Assembly: GCA_015233895.1 (NCBI GenBank)
Contig: JADFXG010000002.1
Coordinates: forward strand, 248,001-312,000
DNA length: 64,000 nt
Reading direction: 5' to 3'
Source: Nitrospirota bacterium
GTDB lineage: Bacteria; Nitrospirota; Thermodesulfovibrionia; Thermodesulfovibrionales; Magnetobacteriaceae
The notes under the pieces were generated by a model that saw nothing but the letters and a program-made list of their open reading frames with translations, was not told the origin of the DNA and did not search any database. The position numbers and the translations under genes are program-made. Position 1 is the stretch's first letter. The number at the start of each line of letters is the position of its first letter. Shown one piece after another: positions 16,083 to 26,010 of the stretch.

Positions 16083-17692
16083 TAAAAGGCTACTGGCTAC
16101 CCGTATTACATTGTCATTTACCATTTGTTAAACATCCGGAATTTGATTATTTCTTAGAAGAGCACTGGCTGTTTGAGGCTATCTCAGAAACGTATATACC
16201 ACTTCTGATGAGATTAAAGAAGTTTGAGGCCGAAAATGTGGACTTTCGTCTGACCGTATCTGTCTCTCCGCCTCTTGCCGAGATGTTTGCAGACGAGTAT
16301 TTGACTGAACAGTTCATAAAGTATATGGACAAGCTGATTGAGCTTTCGCAAAAAGAGATGAGACGTCTCAAAACCGATGAAGGGCTGCTTCCGGTTGCAG
16401 AGTATTATAATAAGCGGTTTTTAGAAATTAAATCATTTTTTACTGATGTTTTAGACAGCAGTGTGTTAAATGGTTACAAGTATTTCTCCCAAAAAGGGCA
16501 GCTTGAGATAATTACCTGCGGGGCAACTCATGGCTACTTACCACTGTTAAGAACGTCTGTCAAGGCGGTAGAAGCTCAAATAGATATAGCTGTACAGTGT
16601 CATAGCCGCAGGTTTGGCAAAGCTCCGGATGGTATATGGCTGCCTGAGTGTGCCTACTATGAGGATTTAGATGAGATCCTTAAAAAGTATGGCATAAAGT
16701 ATTTCTTTATGGAGTCTCATGGGGTAGCTAACGGAGTGCCAGCGCCAAAACACTCAGTTCATGCTGCTGTGCACACATTAAACGGGCTTGCTGCTTTTGC
16801 CAGAGACCCTGAGACGTCACGTCAGGTTTGGAGCTCTGAGGCAGGATATCCGGGAGCTCCTGAGTACCGTGATTTCTATCGTGACATTGGTTATGATTTA
16901 GACATAGACTACATTGGGCCATACATATCACCAGATGGTAACCGTGTGTTTACAGGAATAAAATATTATAAAATCACCGGGGAAACTGAAGACAAATTGC
17001 CATATGATCCGCATTCGGCTTTTCATAAGACAAAGTTCCATGCCGAGCATTTTTGTATGGCACGGTATAAGCAAGCGGATGAGCTTGCCGCAGTTATGGA
17101 CAGGCCGTCACTTATCGTGTCGCCTTATGATGCTGAGCTTTTTGGCCACTGGTGGTTTGAAGGCCCTGATTTCATCTATAATGTGATGTCTCAGTTTATA
17201 AAAGATGGCGCTATAAGACCCATAACAGCTATAGATTATCTCAGTGATTATCCTAAAAATCAGACAGTATCCCCAAGACCCTCATCGTGGGGAGAAAACG
17301 GTTACTATGAGATATGGTTAAATAAAGACAACGGGTGGATATACAGGCATCTACATTACATGGCAGATACGATGGAAAAACTTGCCAATGAGTACTACAG
17401 TATGAACGATTATGAATCAGAGGAAACAATACTGAAAGCCAGGGTGTTAAATCAACTACTCAGGGAGCTTCTCCTGGCCCAAAGCAGTGACTGGGCGTTT
17501 TTGATAACTCAGGGCACAGCGATAGAGTATTCGGAAAAAAGAACAAAAGAACATATTTCAAACTTCAACGCACTGCTGAAAAGTTTCAACGAAAACAATG
17601 TTGACCTAGAGTTTATAAACTGGCTTGAGTACAAAAATTCAATATTTGAGTTTCTGGACTTTAGGGTGTATGCTGATATAACGAACTCTTAA
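16079..17692 (+). CDS. GH57 family 1,4-alpha-glucan branching enzyme (DUF1957)
   Basis: A 537-residue glycoside hydrolase of family 57, branching-enzyme type. The N-terminus GYWLPVLHCHLPFVKHPE carries the first GH57 motif; the nucleophile Glu190 lies in GIWLPECAYY and the acid Asp351 in SPYDAELFGHWWFEGPDF. A C-terminal helical DUF1957 region follows (to SSDWAFLITQGTA near residue 475). It transfers alpha-1,4 segments to make alpha-1,6 branches in the cytoplasm. The start is GTG at 16079, overlapping the DUF4912 stop. With glgA copy 2 it forms a minimal synthesis-and-branching module. Confidence 0.93.
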   Translation: MIKGYWLPVLHCHLPFVKHPEFDYFLEEHWLFEAISETYIPLLMRLKKFEAENVDFRLTVSVSPPLAEMFADEYLTEQFIKYMDKLIELSQKEMRRLKTDEGLLPVAEYYNKRFLEIKSFFTDVLDSSVLNGYKYFSQKGQLEIITCGATHGYLPLLRTSVKAVEAQIDIAVQCHSRRFGKAPDGIWLPECAYYEDLDEILKKYGIKYFFMESHGVANGVPAPKHSVHAAVHTLNGLAAFARDPETSRQVWSSEAGYPGAPEYRDFYRDIGYDLDIDYIGPYISPDGNRVFTGIKYYKITGETEDKLPYDPHSAFHKTKFHAEHFCMARYKQADELAAVMDRPSLIVSPYDAELFGHWWFEGPDFIYNVMSQFIKDGAIRPITAIDYLSDYPKNQTVSPRPSSWGENGYYEIWLNKDNGWIYRHLHYMADTMEKLANEYYSMNDYESEETILKARVLNQLLRELLLAQSSDWAFLITQGTAIEYSEKRTKEHISNFNALLKSFNENNVDLEFINWLEYKNSIFEFLDFRVYADITNS

Positions 17693-17703
17693 AAAAGAGC
17701 AAT

Positions 17704-17760
17704 CCGCAGATGACACAGATTAACACAGATGGGAAATTACAGATCTGCGAGAATCTGCGG
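17704..17760. repeat. Inverted repeat between convergent genes
   Basis: CCGCAGAT (17704-17711) and ATCTGCGG (17753-17760) flank CACAGAT-containing sequence; AAAAATCCTTTT follows. It can act as a two-way terminator between the GH57 gene and the PPOX gene. The ATCTGCGG motif also occurs in the palindrome cluster near 10006, so it belongs to a dispersed family. Confidence 0.5.
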
Positions 17761-17787
17761 AAAAATCCTTTTCCCAATATCCTTGAC

Positions 17788-18312
17788 TTACAACTCTGGC
17801 GGAGTTGCGTGGTCCTTTATATACTTTTCAATGGTGTTATCCAGAGATTTTTTAAGAGCCCAGTCTCTTACACCAGCTCTTTCACCACTGTATTGCATGT
17901 AGGGCACCGACTTTCCACAGCTTGTCTCAACCGCGTATATCCGGTATATGATGAATCTTCTTATAGCAGCGGGACTGGCTTCTCTAAAATTGCCTGCAGC
18001 CTCTAAAAATCCCTCCGTGTTTCTTTCTATTAACTCTCCCTGACAAAACAGTCTTAGGATTTTGGCAGTTTCCGTAAAAGATGTAAACATCAGTGTAACC
18101 TGTCCGTTATTTCTTATATCTCTTGCCGTTCTGTCACCGCTGCCAGGGTAATCCATATATAAAAGCGTATTAGAATCTATAATTTTAAGGCTCTCATATC
18201 CCTTTGGCGAAAGATTCACCTCTTTGCCGCTTGATGAGGCAACAAAAAACACCCTCTGCTCCTTAATGAAATCTATATCCTCAGTTTTTAACGACTTATA
18301 CTGTGTTCCCAA
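17788..18312 (-). CDS. Pyridoxamine 5'-phosphate oxidase (PPOX) family flavoprotein
   Basis: A protein of about 174 residues of the PPOX/FMN-binding split-barrel group: [20 protein letters not shown], then [31 protein letters not shown], and a C-terminal [16 protein letters not shown]. Homologues normally begin M-G-x-x-Y, which here fits a TTG start at 18312 with GGGAG eight bases before it. The longer ATG at 18369 would only translate the end of the preceding receptor gene in another frame. With the TTG start the gene overlaps the receptor's 3' end by 17 bases. The substrate is unknown; members bind FMN or F420 and do small-molecule redox chemistry. Confidence 0.8.
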   Translation of the reverse strand: MGTQYKSLKTEDIDFIKEQRVFFVASSSGKEVNLSPKGYESLKIIDSNTLLYMDYPGSGDRTARDIRNNGQVTLMFTSFTETAKILRLFCQGELIERNTEGFLEAAGNFREASPAAIRRFIIYRIYAVETSCGKSVPYMQYSGERAGVRDWALKKSLDNTIEKYIKDHATPPEL

Positions 18313-19843
18313 TGCGTAATCTCCCACTATTTGTGCCCTCAGTGCCGGTTCTGAAAAACGATATTGCACTTTGCAATTGCTCAGCCTGAGAGGAAAGCTC
18401 CCCGGAGGTTGATGCCATCTCCTCAGCAGCCGAGGCGTTTTGTTGAATCACCTGATCAAGCTCCGTTATAGCCTTGTTTATCTGAGAGGCGCCTGTGTTC
18501 TGTTCATTACTTGCAGCACTTATTTCCTGAACCAACTCTGCCGTCTTTTGAATATCAGGGACTAATTGTTTAAGCATTTTGCCTGCTTTTTCAGATACCG
18601 TTACCGTTGTAGCTGACAGGGTGCTGATTTCACCTGCCGCTTTTTGGCTTCTTTCCGCAAGTTTTCTCACCTCTGAAGCCACAACCGCAAACCCCTTACC
18701 ATGCTCTCCGGCACGGGCGGCTTCAATTGCGGCGTTAAGCGCTAAAAGATTGGTTTGTCTTGCAATTTCTTCTATAATTGAGATTTTGCTTGCAATTTCT
18801 CTCATTGCAGTGACTGCCTCATCCACAGCTTTTCCGCTTTCTTGTGCGTCCTGAGCTGCCTTGGCAGACATCCGTTCAGTTTGATTGGAGTTATCGGAGT
18901 TTTGTTTAATGTTAGAGGCCATCTCCTCCATTGATGAGGATACCTCCTCAACTGAGGCCGCCTGCGCTGTGGCACCCTCAGATAGTTGCCGTGCGCTTGA
19001 ATTTAACTCTCCACTACCGTTTGTTACCTGCCCTGAGACCTGTCTGACCTCACTCACAATGCTTTTTAATTTCTCAAGCATCGTTTTCATTGCAAGCAGT
19101 ATGCCGGTTTCTTTCTTGCCGGAATCCATTCTCACTGTAAGGTCACCATTAGCAATGCTTTCAGCTATGCTCATAATGTAGTTGGGATCCCCTCCCATCT
19201 GCTTTAATAATGTCAAAGTTATCAAGTGGGCTATTAATGAGATCGTAAGTACTATAATGAAACCTGCAGCAAATGTTTTTATTTTGATGTTCTTCACAGT
19301 TATACCAGATGTCGTATTGATTTCGTTACCGTGCTTTGTCTGAATGTCAATCAGCTTATTTAGGGCCTCGACGCTTCCAGCTCCGGAAATGAGGATTGTT
19401 TTTGCTCGAAACGCTGCAGCATCCTCAGTTTTTCCTGCCTCCATCAGTTCAAACCATTTAGGACGTGCCTCTTTGTACTGCCCAAAGATGTCGTTCATTG
19501 CTTGCAGGGCGGATTTAGCTTCGTCTGTTAGTTTTGTGCCGGAGTAGAGTTTTAGATTCTCATCCATAAGGTTATACCATTTTGGACTCTCCGCTATTAT
19601 CTTTTTTCTGCTCTCACGGTCAGGCACGGCTAAGTACTGAGAAATGCCAAAACGAAGACGCCACATAGCGTCCTGGGCAGCGGCAAGGTATCGCGTAGCC
19701 AGCACACTGTCCTTGTGCATATCGTTAACAATTGATGACAGAGTAGAAACACTCATAAAAGCTATAAAGACCATCAATGTTGTAAAAACAACTACCATCA
19801 CTGCTAATAATAACATCTTTGCCTTAACGGTCATGTCCTTCAT
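18296..19843 (-). CDS. Methyl-accepting chemotaxis protein, copy 1
   Basis: A 515-residue membrane receptor: membrane segment 1 at about 10-35, a periplasmic four-helix (4HB_MCP-like) sensor to about residue 190, membrane segment 2, a HAMP linker ([20 protein letters not shown]) and the cytoplasmic signalling hairpin ([20 protein letters not shown]). An ATG at 19996 would add 51 residues copied from the tail region of the preceding receptor; the ATG at 19843 has AAGGAG six bases upstream and was chosen. Unlike the two paralogues upstream it lacks their shared C-terminal tail and final EFEKY, ending instead within the PPOX gene start. The ligand is unknown. Confidence 0.92.
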   Translation of the reverse strand: MKDMTVKAKMLLLAVMVVVFTTLMVFIAFMSVSTLSSIVNDMHKDSVLATRYLAAAQDAMWRLRFGISQYLAVPDRESRKKIIAESPKWYNLMDENLKLYSGTKLTDEAKSALQAMNDIFGQYKEARPKWFELMEAGKTEDAAAFRAKTILISGAGSVEALNKLIDIQTKHGNEINTTSGITVKNIKIKTFAAGFIIVLTISLIAHLITLTLLKQMGGDPNYIMSIAESIANGDLTVRMDSGKKETGILLAMKTMLEKLKSIVSEVRQVSGQVTNGSGELNSSARQLSEGATAQAASVEEVSSSMEEMASNIKQNSDNSNQTERMSAKAAQDAQESGKAVDEAVTAMREIASKISIIEEIARQTNLLALNAAIEAARAGEHGKGFAVVASEVRKLAERSQKAAGEISTLSATTVTVSEKAGKMLKQLVPDIQKTAELVQEISAASNEQNTGASQINKAITELDQVIQQNASAAEEMASTSGELSSQAEQLQSAISFFRTGTEGTNSGRLRIGNTV

Positions 19844-19889
19844 TAGTTTCTCCTTTTTTTTAATATCAAATCCTAACAGCCATCTGGGT

Positions 19890-21578
19890 CTAATATTTTT
19901 CAAACTCCGAGTCATCTGAAGAACCTCTGGGGTTATCAGAAAGATCAATTGAGCTTGGTTTCGCAACCAGTTTGTGAACAGCCGCTCTTGGCTCATGAGT
20001 CAGGCGCTGTGTGACAGCCGCTGGTTTCTGAGATTGTGGTTTTCCCATGCCTGATTGAGCGCTTCTTACAGCATGTGTGCTCTCTGAGCCGGTTCTGAAA
20101 AACGATATTGTGTTTTGTAGTTGCTCAGCTTGATGTGTCAGCTCCTCAGAGGTTGATGCCATCTCCTCAGAGGCTGAGGCATTTTGCTGAATCACCTGAT
20201 CAAGTTGTATTATTGCTTTGTTTATCTGTTCGGCGCCTGAGTTTTGTTCATTACTTGCCGCACTGATTTCCTGAACCAGCTCTGCCGTCTTTTGAATATC
20301 AGGTACTAATTGTTTAAGCATAGTGCCTGCTTTTTCCGAGACTGTTACCGTATTTGATGACAGGGTACTGATTTCACCGGCTGCTTTTTGGCTTCTTTCC
20401 GCAAGTTTTCTTACTTCTGAGGCCACAACCGCAAAACCCTTACCGTGCTCTCCGGCACGGGCGGCTTCAATAGCAGCGTTAAGCGCTAAGAGGTTGGTTT
20501 GTCTTGCAATTTCTTCTATAATTGAGATTTTGCTTGCAATTTCTCTCATAGCAGTAACTGCCTCATCCACGGCTTTTCCGCTTTCTTGTGCGTCTTGAGC
20601 TGCTTTAGCAGACATCCGCTCTGTTTGGTGGGAGTTATCAGCATTTTGCTTAATATTAGAAGCCATCTCCTGCATTGATGAGGATACCTCCTCAACTGCT
20701 GCCGCCTGTTCGGTAGCGCCCTCGGAAAGTTGCTGAGCGCTTGAGTTTAACTCTCCGCTGCCGGTTGTTACTTGTCCTGAGGCCTGCCTTATATCACACA
20801 CGATGTTTTTTAACTTTTCAAGCAATGTTTTCATTGCTAAACAAAGCTCTCCTGTCTCGTCTTTTGATGTAACTTTAATATCCATTGTTAGATCACCTTG
20901 TGTCATCTGATTAGATATATCCACGGCTATTTTTAAAGGAATGGTAATGCTGCGGCTAATCCAAATAGTGACTATAATGCAAATAACTAAAATAATCGCT
21001 ATAATCAGCAATACGTTTACAAGTGTCGAATCTAATACATTTACGATACCGTATGTTTTTTCCTTGATTTCTGTAACCTGTTCATCCCTGAAGCCTCCGG
21101 ATTTTTTTTGTAGCTCGTCGGATATTTTATCAAAATCCTCCATTATTTTGTTTCCGGCATCTATTCCCTGATTAACGTAGGCAGCTGCCATCTTCTTACC
21201 CAAATCATAGTAGCGGGTAAATAAATCTTTTAATTCCTCCATTTTCTTTTGTGACTTAGTATTACCTTCAGCTCTGTACATCCCAATGACTTTATCTATA
21301 TCTTCATTAAACTTTGTTGCCGACTCTTGTGCATCCTTATAACCGTCTGCATTATGTGTTGCAGATACATCTGTTAAAAATTGCTGTACCTGAGTTATGT
21401 TTAAAACCATATCGTCAGCAATAAGAGCATACGGCAGACTCTCGTCTTTGACTTGTGTGACGTTTTGTTTTATCTTATTGAATCCAATATAAACGCCTCC
21501 GGCTATGACTAATATAAGCAGCATAACTATGCCAAAAGCACCGCCTATTCTTTTTGCAATTTTTAAATTTTTAAACAT
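19890..21578 (-). CDS. Methyl-accepting chemotaxis protein, copy 2
   Basis: A 562-residue receptor with an N-terminal membrane segment (about 12-32), a four-helix periplasmic sensor ([20 protein letters not shown] onward), a second membrane segment near 190-210, HAMP and signalling domain, and a C-terminal tail ending SDDSEFEKY. The last five residues fit the aromatic-x-x-aromatic CheR/CheB tether. The ATG at 21578 (AAGGAGCG site) was chosen over an ATG ten codons upstream. The signalling hairpin is identical over about 80 residues to copies 1 and 3, while the sensor domains differ, so the three are likely to sense different cues in one array. Confidence 0.93.
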   Translation of the reverse strand: MFKNLKIAKRIGGAFGIVMLLILVIAGGVYIGFNKIKQNVTQVKDESLPYALIADDMVLNITQVQQFLTDVSATHNADGYKDAQESATKFNEDIDKVIGMYRAEGNTKSQKKMEELKDLFTRYYDLGKKMAAAYVNQGIDAGNKIMEDFDKISDELQKKSGGFRDEQVTEIKEKTYGIVNVLDSTLVNVLLIIAIILVICIIVTIWISRSITIPLKIAVDISNQMTQGDLTMDIKVTSKDETGELCLAMKTLLEKLKNIVCDIRQASGQVTTGSGELNSSAQQLSEGATEQAAAVEEVSSSMQEMASNIKQNADNSHQTERMSAKAAQDAQESGKAVDEAVTAMREIASKISIIEEIARQTNLLALNAAIEAARAGEHGKGFAVVASEVRKLAERSQKAAGEISTLSSNTVTVSEKAGTMLKQLVPDIQKTAELVQEISAASNEQNSGAEQINKAIIQLDQVIQQNASASEEMASTSEELTHQAEQLQNTISFFRTGSESTHAVRSAQSGMGKPQSQKPAAVTQRLTHEPRAAVHKLVAKPSSIDLSDNPRGSSDDSEFEKY

Positions 21579-21708
21579 TGTTGCGCTCCTTTGTAATATG
21601 GTGTTCATTATTATGTTACAATTTTTTGTAGTATAAACTCAAATTGCGCTAACGGCTGAAAAAAAAAGACGGGAATGAAAAAAAACCTCTTTTTACCATT
21701 CTGTGCTG

Positions 21709-21730
21709 CCTGGGGTTTTTAACCCCCAGG
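21709..21730 (-). terminator. Stem-loop after cheW
   Basis: On the minus strand CCTGGGGG-TT-AAAAA-CCCCAGG folds into a strong G/C stem with a short loop about 40 bases after the cheW stop; a run of T follows some 20 bases later. It probably ends or attenuates transcription between cheW and receptor copy 2. Confidence 0.6.
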
Positions 21731-21772
21731 AATCCTATTCTTTGTTTGCGGAATTAACTAAAAGGCATTATG

Positions 21773-22252
21773 TTAGACTAAAGAGATGGCCTCCAGGTCT
21801 TTTGTCAAAAATATTCTGTCAATCTCTAAAATTATAATAAACACTTCATCTCTTTTGCCCATTCCTTTGATAAATTCGGTATCCAGCTTTACACCTATGC
21901 TTGGAGCTGGTTCAATACTCTCCGGTTCAAGCTCTATTACCTCTTCTACGGAGTCAACCAGAGCGCCAAGAATGATATTGTCGTTTTCAACCTTGACCTC
22001 CACTATTATGACGCACGTGTTGACAGTCTTTTCACCCTTAGTCATTCCAAACTTTATACGCATATCAACAACCGGCACCACGTTGCCCCTGATATTGATG
22101 ACCCCTATGATGTAGTGCGGCATTTTGGGTACTGTTGTAACTGATGTAAATTCAAGCACCTCACGCACTTTGGAAATATCAATAGCAAACACCTCGCCAT
22201 CGAGATTAAACGTTAAGTACTGTGTTGTCTCAGTAACCGATGCTACTGCCAT
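21773..22252 (-). CDS. cheW: Chemotaxis adaptor CheW
   Basis: A 159-residue CheW: YLTFNLDGEVFAIDISKVREV, IIGVINIRGNVVPVVDMRIKFG and GALVDSVEEVIELEP are the standard strand motifs. It links receptors to the kinase CheA in the cytoplasm. It sits between receptor copies 3 and 2 on the same strand, 20 bases after copy 3 and with an AGGTAAAAC site, so it is dedicated to this receptor group. No cheA, cheY or cheR lies in the window. Confidence 0.95.
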   Translation of the reverse strand: MAVASVTETTQYLTFNLDGEVFAIDISKVREVLEFTSVTTVPKMPHYIIGVINIRGNVVPVVDMRIKFGMTKGEKTVNTCVIIVEVKVENDNIILGALVDSVEEVIELEPESIEPAPSIGVKLDTEFIKGMGKRDEVFIIILEIDRIFLTKDLEAISLV

Positions 22253-22272
22253 GTTTTACCTCCATCTGCGGC

Positions 22273-23976
22273 TTAATATTTTTCAAACTCTGAGTCATCT
22301 GAAGAGGACCCCCTGTGCCCGTCATCGAGATCTATTGACCTTGCTTTAGGTGTTGTTTTATGTACAGCCGCTCTTGGCTCATGAGTCAGGCGCTGCGGAG
22401 CAGCCGCTAGTTTCTTAGGTTGTGGTCTGGCTGTGCTGGGTTTAGATCTTCTTGCGGTAGACATACCATCTGAGCTGGTTCTGAAAAATGATATAGCATC
22501 TTGCAGTTGCTGTGCCTGAGATGTCAGCTCCTCAGAGGTTGAGGCCATCTCCTCAGAGGCTGAGGCGTTTTGTTGAATTACCTGGTCAAGCTGTGTTATA
22601 GCCTTGTTTATCTGCTCAGCGCCTATATTTTGTTCATTACTTGCCGCACTGATTTCCTGAACCAACTCTGCCGTTCTTTGTATGTCCGGCACTAACTGTT
22701 TAAGCATAGTGCCTGCTTTTTCAGAGACCGTTACTGTTGTAGATGACAAAGTGCTGATTTCACCGGCTGCTTTTTGGCTGCGTTCAGCAAGTTTTCTAAC
22801 TTCTGAGGCCACAACGGCAAAACCTTTACCGTGCTCTCCGGCACGTGCTGCCTCAATGGCAGCGTTAAGTGCAAGAAGGTTAGTCTGGCGTGCGATTTCC
22901 TCTATAATGGATATTTTACTTGCAATTTCTCTCATTGCCGTTACTGCCTCATCGACGGCCTTTCCGCTCTCCTGCGCATCCTGAGCTGCTTTTGCCGCCA
23001 TACGCTCCGTCTGCTGGGAATTATCGGCGTTTTGTTTGATGTTGGACGCCATCTCCTCCATTGACGAGGATACCTCCTCAACTGAGGCCGCCTGCTCTGT
23101 GGCTCCCTGTGAAATCACCTGAGCCGTGCTGCTTAGTTCCATACTGCCAGAGGAGACGTTATCTGAAGATACATTTACCTCTCCCACTATGCTTGTTAAT
23201 TTTTCAAGCATGTTTTTCATAGCTAAAAAAATGCCGGTTTCTTTTTTACCTGACTCTAACCTGATTGTAAGGTCTCCGCCAGCAATGCTTTCAGCTATGC
23301 TCATAATGTAGTTGGGCTCTCCTCCCAACTGCTTTAGTAATGTCATAGTTATCCACAGAGCTATCACCACTGCAAAGACTATTGCTATGACAGATAAAAA
23401 TATGATCATTGTGCGGGCAGATTTATAAGCATCCTCGGCCAGCTTAGATTTTTTATCCATACCATCTTCCTGGTGTTTTTTTAACTTTTCAATGGCATCG
23501 AAATAGGTGTTCTGCAATGCTCTTACCTTCGTTAAAAGAAACTCTTTTGCTTCGGCCTGCTTGCCATCAGCCGCAAGTTTTAGAAATTCGTCCTGGCTAA
23601 GAACATAAGGAGTCCTTGCATCAATTATGGCCTTTAGTCCCGCCTTGCCAGTTTCGCTTTTGACAAGTGGGGTAAGTTTGTCTAAATCAGAGGTGATTTT
23701 TTTTCTTGCCTCCTGAACTCTATCCACCTCTTTCTGTATCTCTTCCTTTTTTTCCAGTAACAGCGTATTACGCATAGCACGTGCTATCAGATTTATTTGA
23801 GCAAGCCAGTCGTTGCAATACGCTACCTTCGGATATTCCACTTTGACTATCTGAGACATCTCATCGTTAAGTTCAGCAAGCCTGCTTACGCCCATAATAG
23901 CTACCACTAAGAGCAAAACTACAACGATACCAAAAGCAAGCGCTAACCGTGTGCCAGTTTTCATGTTCTGAAGCAT
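22273..23976 (-). CDS. Methyl-accepting chemotaxis protein, copy 3
   Basis: A 567-residue receptor, first in the cluster. Membrane segment 1 at about residues 10-30 ([20 protein letters not shown]), a four-helix sensor that includes an [16 protein letters not shown] helix, membrane segment 2 near 190-212, HAMP ([20 protein letters not shown]), signalling hairpin and a tail ending [10 protein letters not shown]. The tail ([13 protein letters not shown]) is shared with copy 2. Start ATG with GGAGG six bases before it. The ligand is unknown. Confidence 0.93.
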   Translation of the reverse strand: MLQNMKTGTRLALAFGIVVVLLLVVAIMGVSRLAELNDEMSQIVKVEYPKVAYCNDWLAQINLIARAMRNTLLLEKKEEIQKEVDRVQEARKKITSDLDKLTPLVKSETGKAGLKAIIDARTPYVLSQDEFLKLAADGKQAEAKEFLLTKVRALQNTYFDAIEKLKKHQEDGMDKKSKLAEDAYKSARTMIIFLSVIAIVFAVVIALWITMTLLKQLGGEPNYIMSIAESIAGGDLTIRLESGKKETGIFLAMKNMLEKLTSIVGEVNVSSDNVSSGSMELSSTAQVISQGATEQAASVEEVSSSMEEMASNIKQNADNSQQTERMAAKAAQDAQESGKAVDEAVTAMREIASKISIIEEIARQTNLLALNAAIEAARAGEHGKGFAVVASEVRKLAERSQKAAGEISTLSSTTVTVSEKAGTMLKQLVPDIQRTAELVQEISAASNEQNIGAEQINKAITQLDQVIQQNASASEEMASTSEELTSQAQQLQDAISFFRTSSDGMSTARRSKPSTARPQPKKLAAAPQRLTHEPRAAVHKTTPKARSIDLDDGHRGSSSDDSEFEKY

Positions 23977-24085
23977 CTTTATCCTCCATCAAGTCTTGTT
24001 TTATTTGATTTTTTCTATTTTACTTAAACGCGCAAACATCCGGGCTGTTAATGCACGTATAACCATCCTGTGTAAACACAATACA

Positions 24086-24114
24086 AGTGTACACTTGAGA
24101 AAAAAAAAAGTCAA
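24086..24114 (-). promoter_or_regulatory. Sigma-70 promoter for the receptor-cheW cluster
   Basis: On the minus strand TTGACT (24114-24109), 17-base spacer rich in T, TACACT (24091-24086), 110 bases before the receptor copy 3 start. No sigma-28-type flagellar promoter was seen. Confidence 0.55.
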
Positions 24115-24137
24115 TAGCCGGTTAGTGGTAATTGTGA

Positions 24138-24167
24138 AACAGGCCATGCAGGGGGGCACGGCCTGTT
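24138..24167. terminator. Hairpin downstream of recJ
   Basis: AACAGGCC (24138-24145) and GGCCTGTT (24160-24167) form a perfect 8-bp stem with a 14-base loop between recJ and the receptor promoter. No T-run follows on either strand. The remainder of 23977-24286 shows no gene. Confidence 0.45.
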
Positions 24168-24286
24168 CTTTGAGGAGGTGTGAAGTAAAGGAGAAATTTA
24201 ATCATATCACACCATTTTGCGTTTGTCAAGTTTTTTTACAATCTATGTGATTTTTAATCATAGAAGAAAGAATTACAAACCTTTTT

Positions 24287-26002
24287 CTATACTACGGCAC
24301 TTTTTCTGATAGCTTTTATATTTAATTGCAGGGTCCTAGAGCCGTTAAATTCATTTAAGGTTGGAGTGACAACGGCATCCACTCTGCCGGTGCCTAATAC
24401 CATAGGGAGGTGATCGCCTAAGTCAAACCCGATAGCGTCAAATTGCATGCCTTTGTCGCCAAGTTTTAATTTCAGATGATTTTTCCCCACTATTTTGGGT
24501 GAATATGGGGTAAGGCCTCTGATACCAAAAAAAGGCTCCGGATTCCCATAACCATAAGGAGCAAGCATAGAGAGTTCGTTAAGAAGTTTAAAGTTAATAT
24601 CCTTAATAGAGCAGTCGGCATCTATCATTATCATAGACTGTGAAGCGGAATCAGACGATGTCCGCTTTATGGCTTCATTCAGAGCAATAATAAATTGCGG
24701 TATCATATCCAGTTTTAGTTTAAGTCCAGCCGCCTGTTTGTGCCCTCCAAACTGCATTAAGTACTGAGAACATTCAGAGAGGACTTTGTGTATATCAACC
24801 TCCGGCACTCCTCGTGCTGAGCCCTTTGCTACTGTATCCTTAACAGTCAGCACAAATGCAGGCACACCAAACTTATCAACAAGCTTAGAGGCTACAATGC
24901 CAAGCACTCCCTCATGCCAATCCTCATCATAAATCACAATCGCTCTGTCAAATCCCTCAATCTCTATCTGATTAATGGCAGAGTCAAACACTCCCTCCTC
25001 AATCCGTTGACGCCTGAAGTTCAGGGCATCAAGATTTCCAGCTATCCGTTTGGCATCTGTTTCAGAATCGGTTAAAAAAAGCTCAACAACCTCGGAGGCA
25101 TCAGCCATACGCCCTGCCGCATTTATCCGGGGAATCGCCGTGTAAGACAACAACTCAACGTCTATCGTTCTGTTGGCAGATGCCGCTATTTCAAAAAGTG
25201 CCTTAAGCCCGGGCCTTTTACCAGCCGCCATCACCTTTATCCCATCTTTGACTATAAGCCTGTTTTCACCGACAAGCGGCGCCACATCTGCCACTGTCCC
25301 AATCGTTGCCAAATCAAGAAGGTCTGCCACATCAACAATGTCAGAGCGGTTAAGAGCCATCGAAAGCATAAGCGCCACACCTGCTCCGGTAAGCTGTGAG
25401 TGCGGATTATCACAGGCCATAATTGCAGGGTCTATCACTGAAAAAGCAGCCGGTAGCACAGGCTGCCCTGATAATTCATCAAAAGCAGGCTTATGATGGT
25501 CTGTGATTATAACGTCTATACTGTATCTCAACGCGCTGTCAACCGCTTCAAATGAGGATATTCCGCAGTCAACCGTCACAATCAAAGAGCAGCCGCTCTC
25601 CCGCGCCAGCTCAACCGCTGCCGTATGAAAACCATAGCCGTGCACAAATCTGCTTGGGATAAAATATCTGACCGCACATCCAAGTCTCCGCAGGGTTTCA
25701 ATCATAATTGCCGCAGCCGATGTACCATCAGCATCATAATCACCGTGCACAAATATGGTCTCAGAGCGCTTTACTGCAAGGTTTATTCGCTCTACAGCCC
25801 TGTCCATACCTGAAAGCATATACGGGTCTGCTAATAAGCTGACTGTGGAATCAAAAAAACTCCTCGCTTTTTCAGGAGTTTTTATATCCCGGTTTATTAA
25901 AATCTGCGACAGAATTGTTGAAACATTGAGCGACTTTGCAAGATAATCCACAAACTCGCTGTTTGTGCGAGCAAGTAGCCATTTTTTGTCCAAACGTGCC
26001 AT
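24287..26002 (-). CDS. recJ: Single-stranded-DNA-specific exonuclease RecJ
   Basis: A 571-residue DHH-family 5'-3' exonuclease used in recombination and mismatch repair. The manganese-binding motifs are present: VHGDYDADGTSA (residues 85-96), VDCGISS, DHH (168-170, in VIITDHHKP) and the DHHA1 motif GGHKQAAGLKL in the second half, followed by an OB-fold-like end. The length is normal. It begins 8 bases after the secF stop, so it is read from the secDF transcript. The ribosome site is weak (GAAGCGAAT), in keeping with coupling to secF. Confidence 0.95.
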   Translation of the reverse strand: MARLDKKWLLARTNSEFVDYLAKSLNVSTILSQILINRDIKTPEKARSFFDSTVSLLADPYMLSGMDRAVERINLAVKRSETIFVHGDYDADGTSAAAIMIETLRRLGCAVRYFIPSRFVHGYGFHTAAVELARESGCSLIVTVDCGISSFEAVDSALRYSIDVIITDHHKPAFDELSGQPVLPAAFSVIDPAIMACDNPHSQLTGAGVALMLSMALNRSDIVDVADLLDLATIGTVADVAPLVGENRLIVKDGIKVMAAGKRPGLKALFEIAASANRTIDVELLSYTAIPRINAAGRMADASEVVELFLTDSETDAKRIAGNLDALNFRRQRIEEGVFDSAINQIEIEGFDRAIVIYDEDWHEGVLGIVASKLVDKFGVPAFVLTVKDTVAKGSARGVPEVDIHKVLSECSQYLMQFGGHKQAAGLKLKLDMIPQFIIALNEAIKRTSSDSASQSMIMIDADCSIKDINFKLLNELSMLAPYGYGNPEPFFGIRGLTPYSPKIVGKNHLKLKLGDKGMQFDAIGFDLGDHLPMVLGTGRVDAVVTPTLNEFNGSRTLQLNIKAIRKSAVV

Positions 26003-26010
26003 ATTCGCTT

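Noticed and set aside
18313-18369. Longer ATG start for the PPOX gene
   Set aside because: The extra residues are an alternative reading of the receptor's 3' end and do not fit the family's N-terminus.
19844-19996. Longer start for receptor copy 1
   Set aside because: The extra 51 residues overlap the end of receptor copy 2 in another frame and lie before a strong ribosome site for the shorter start.
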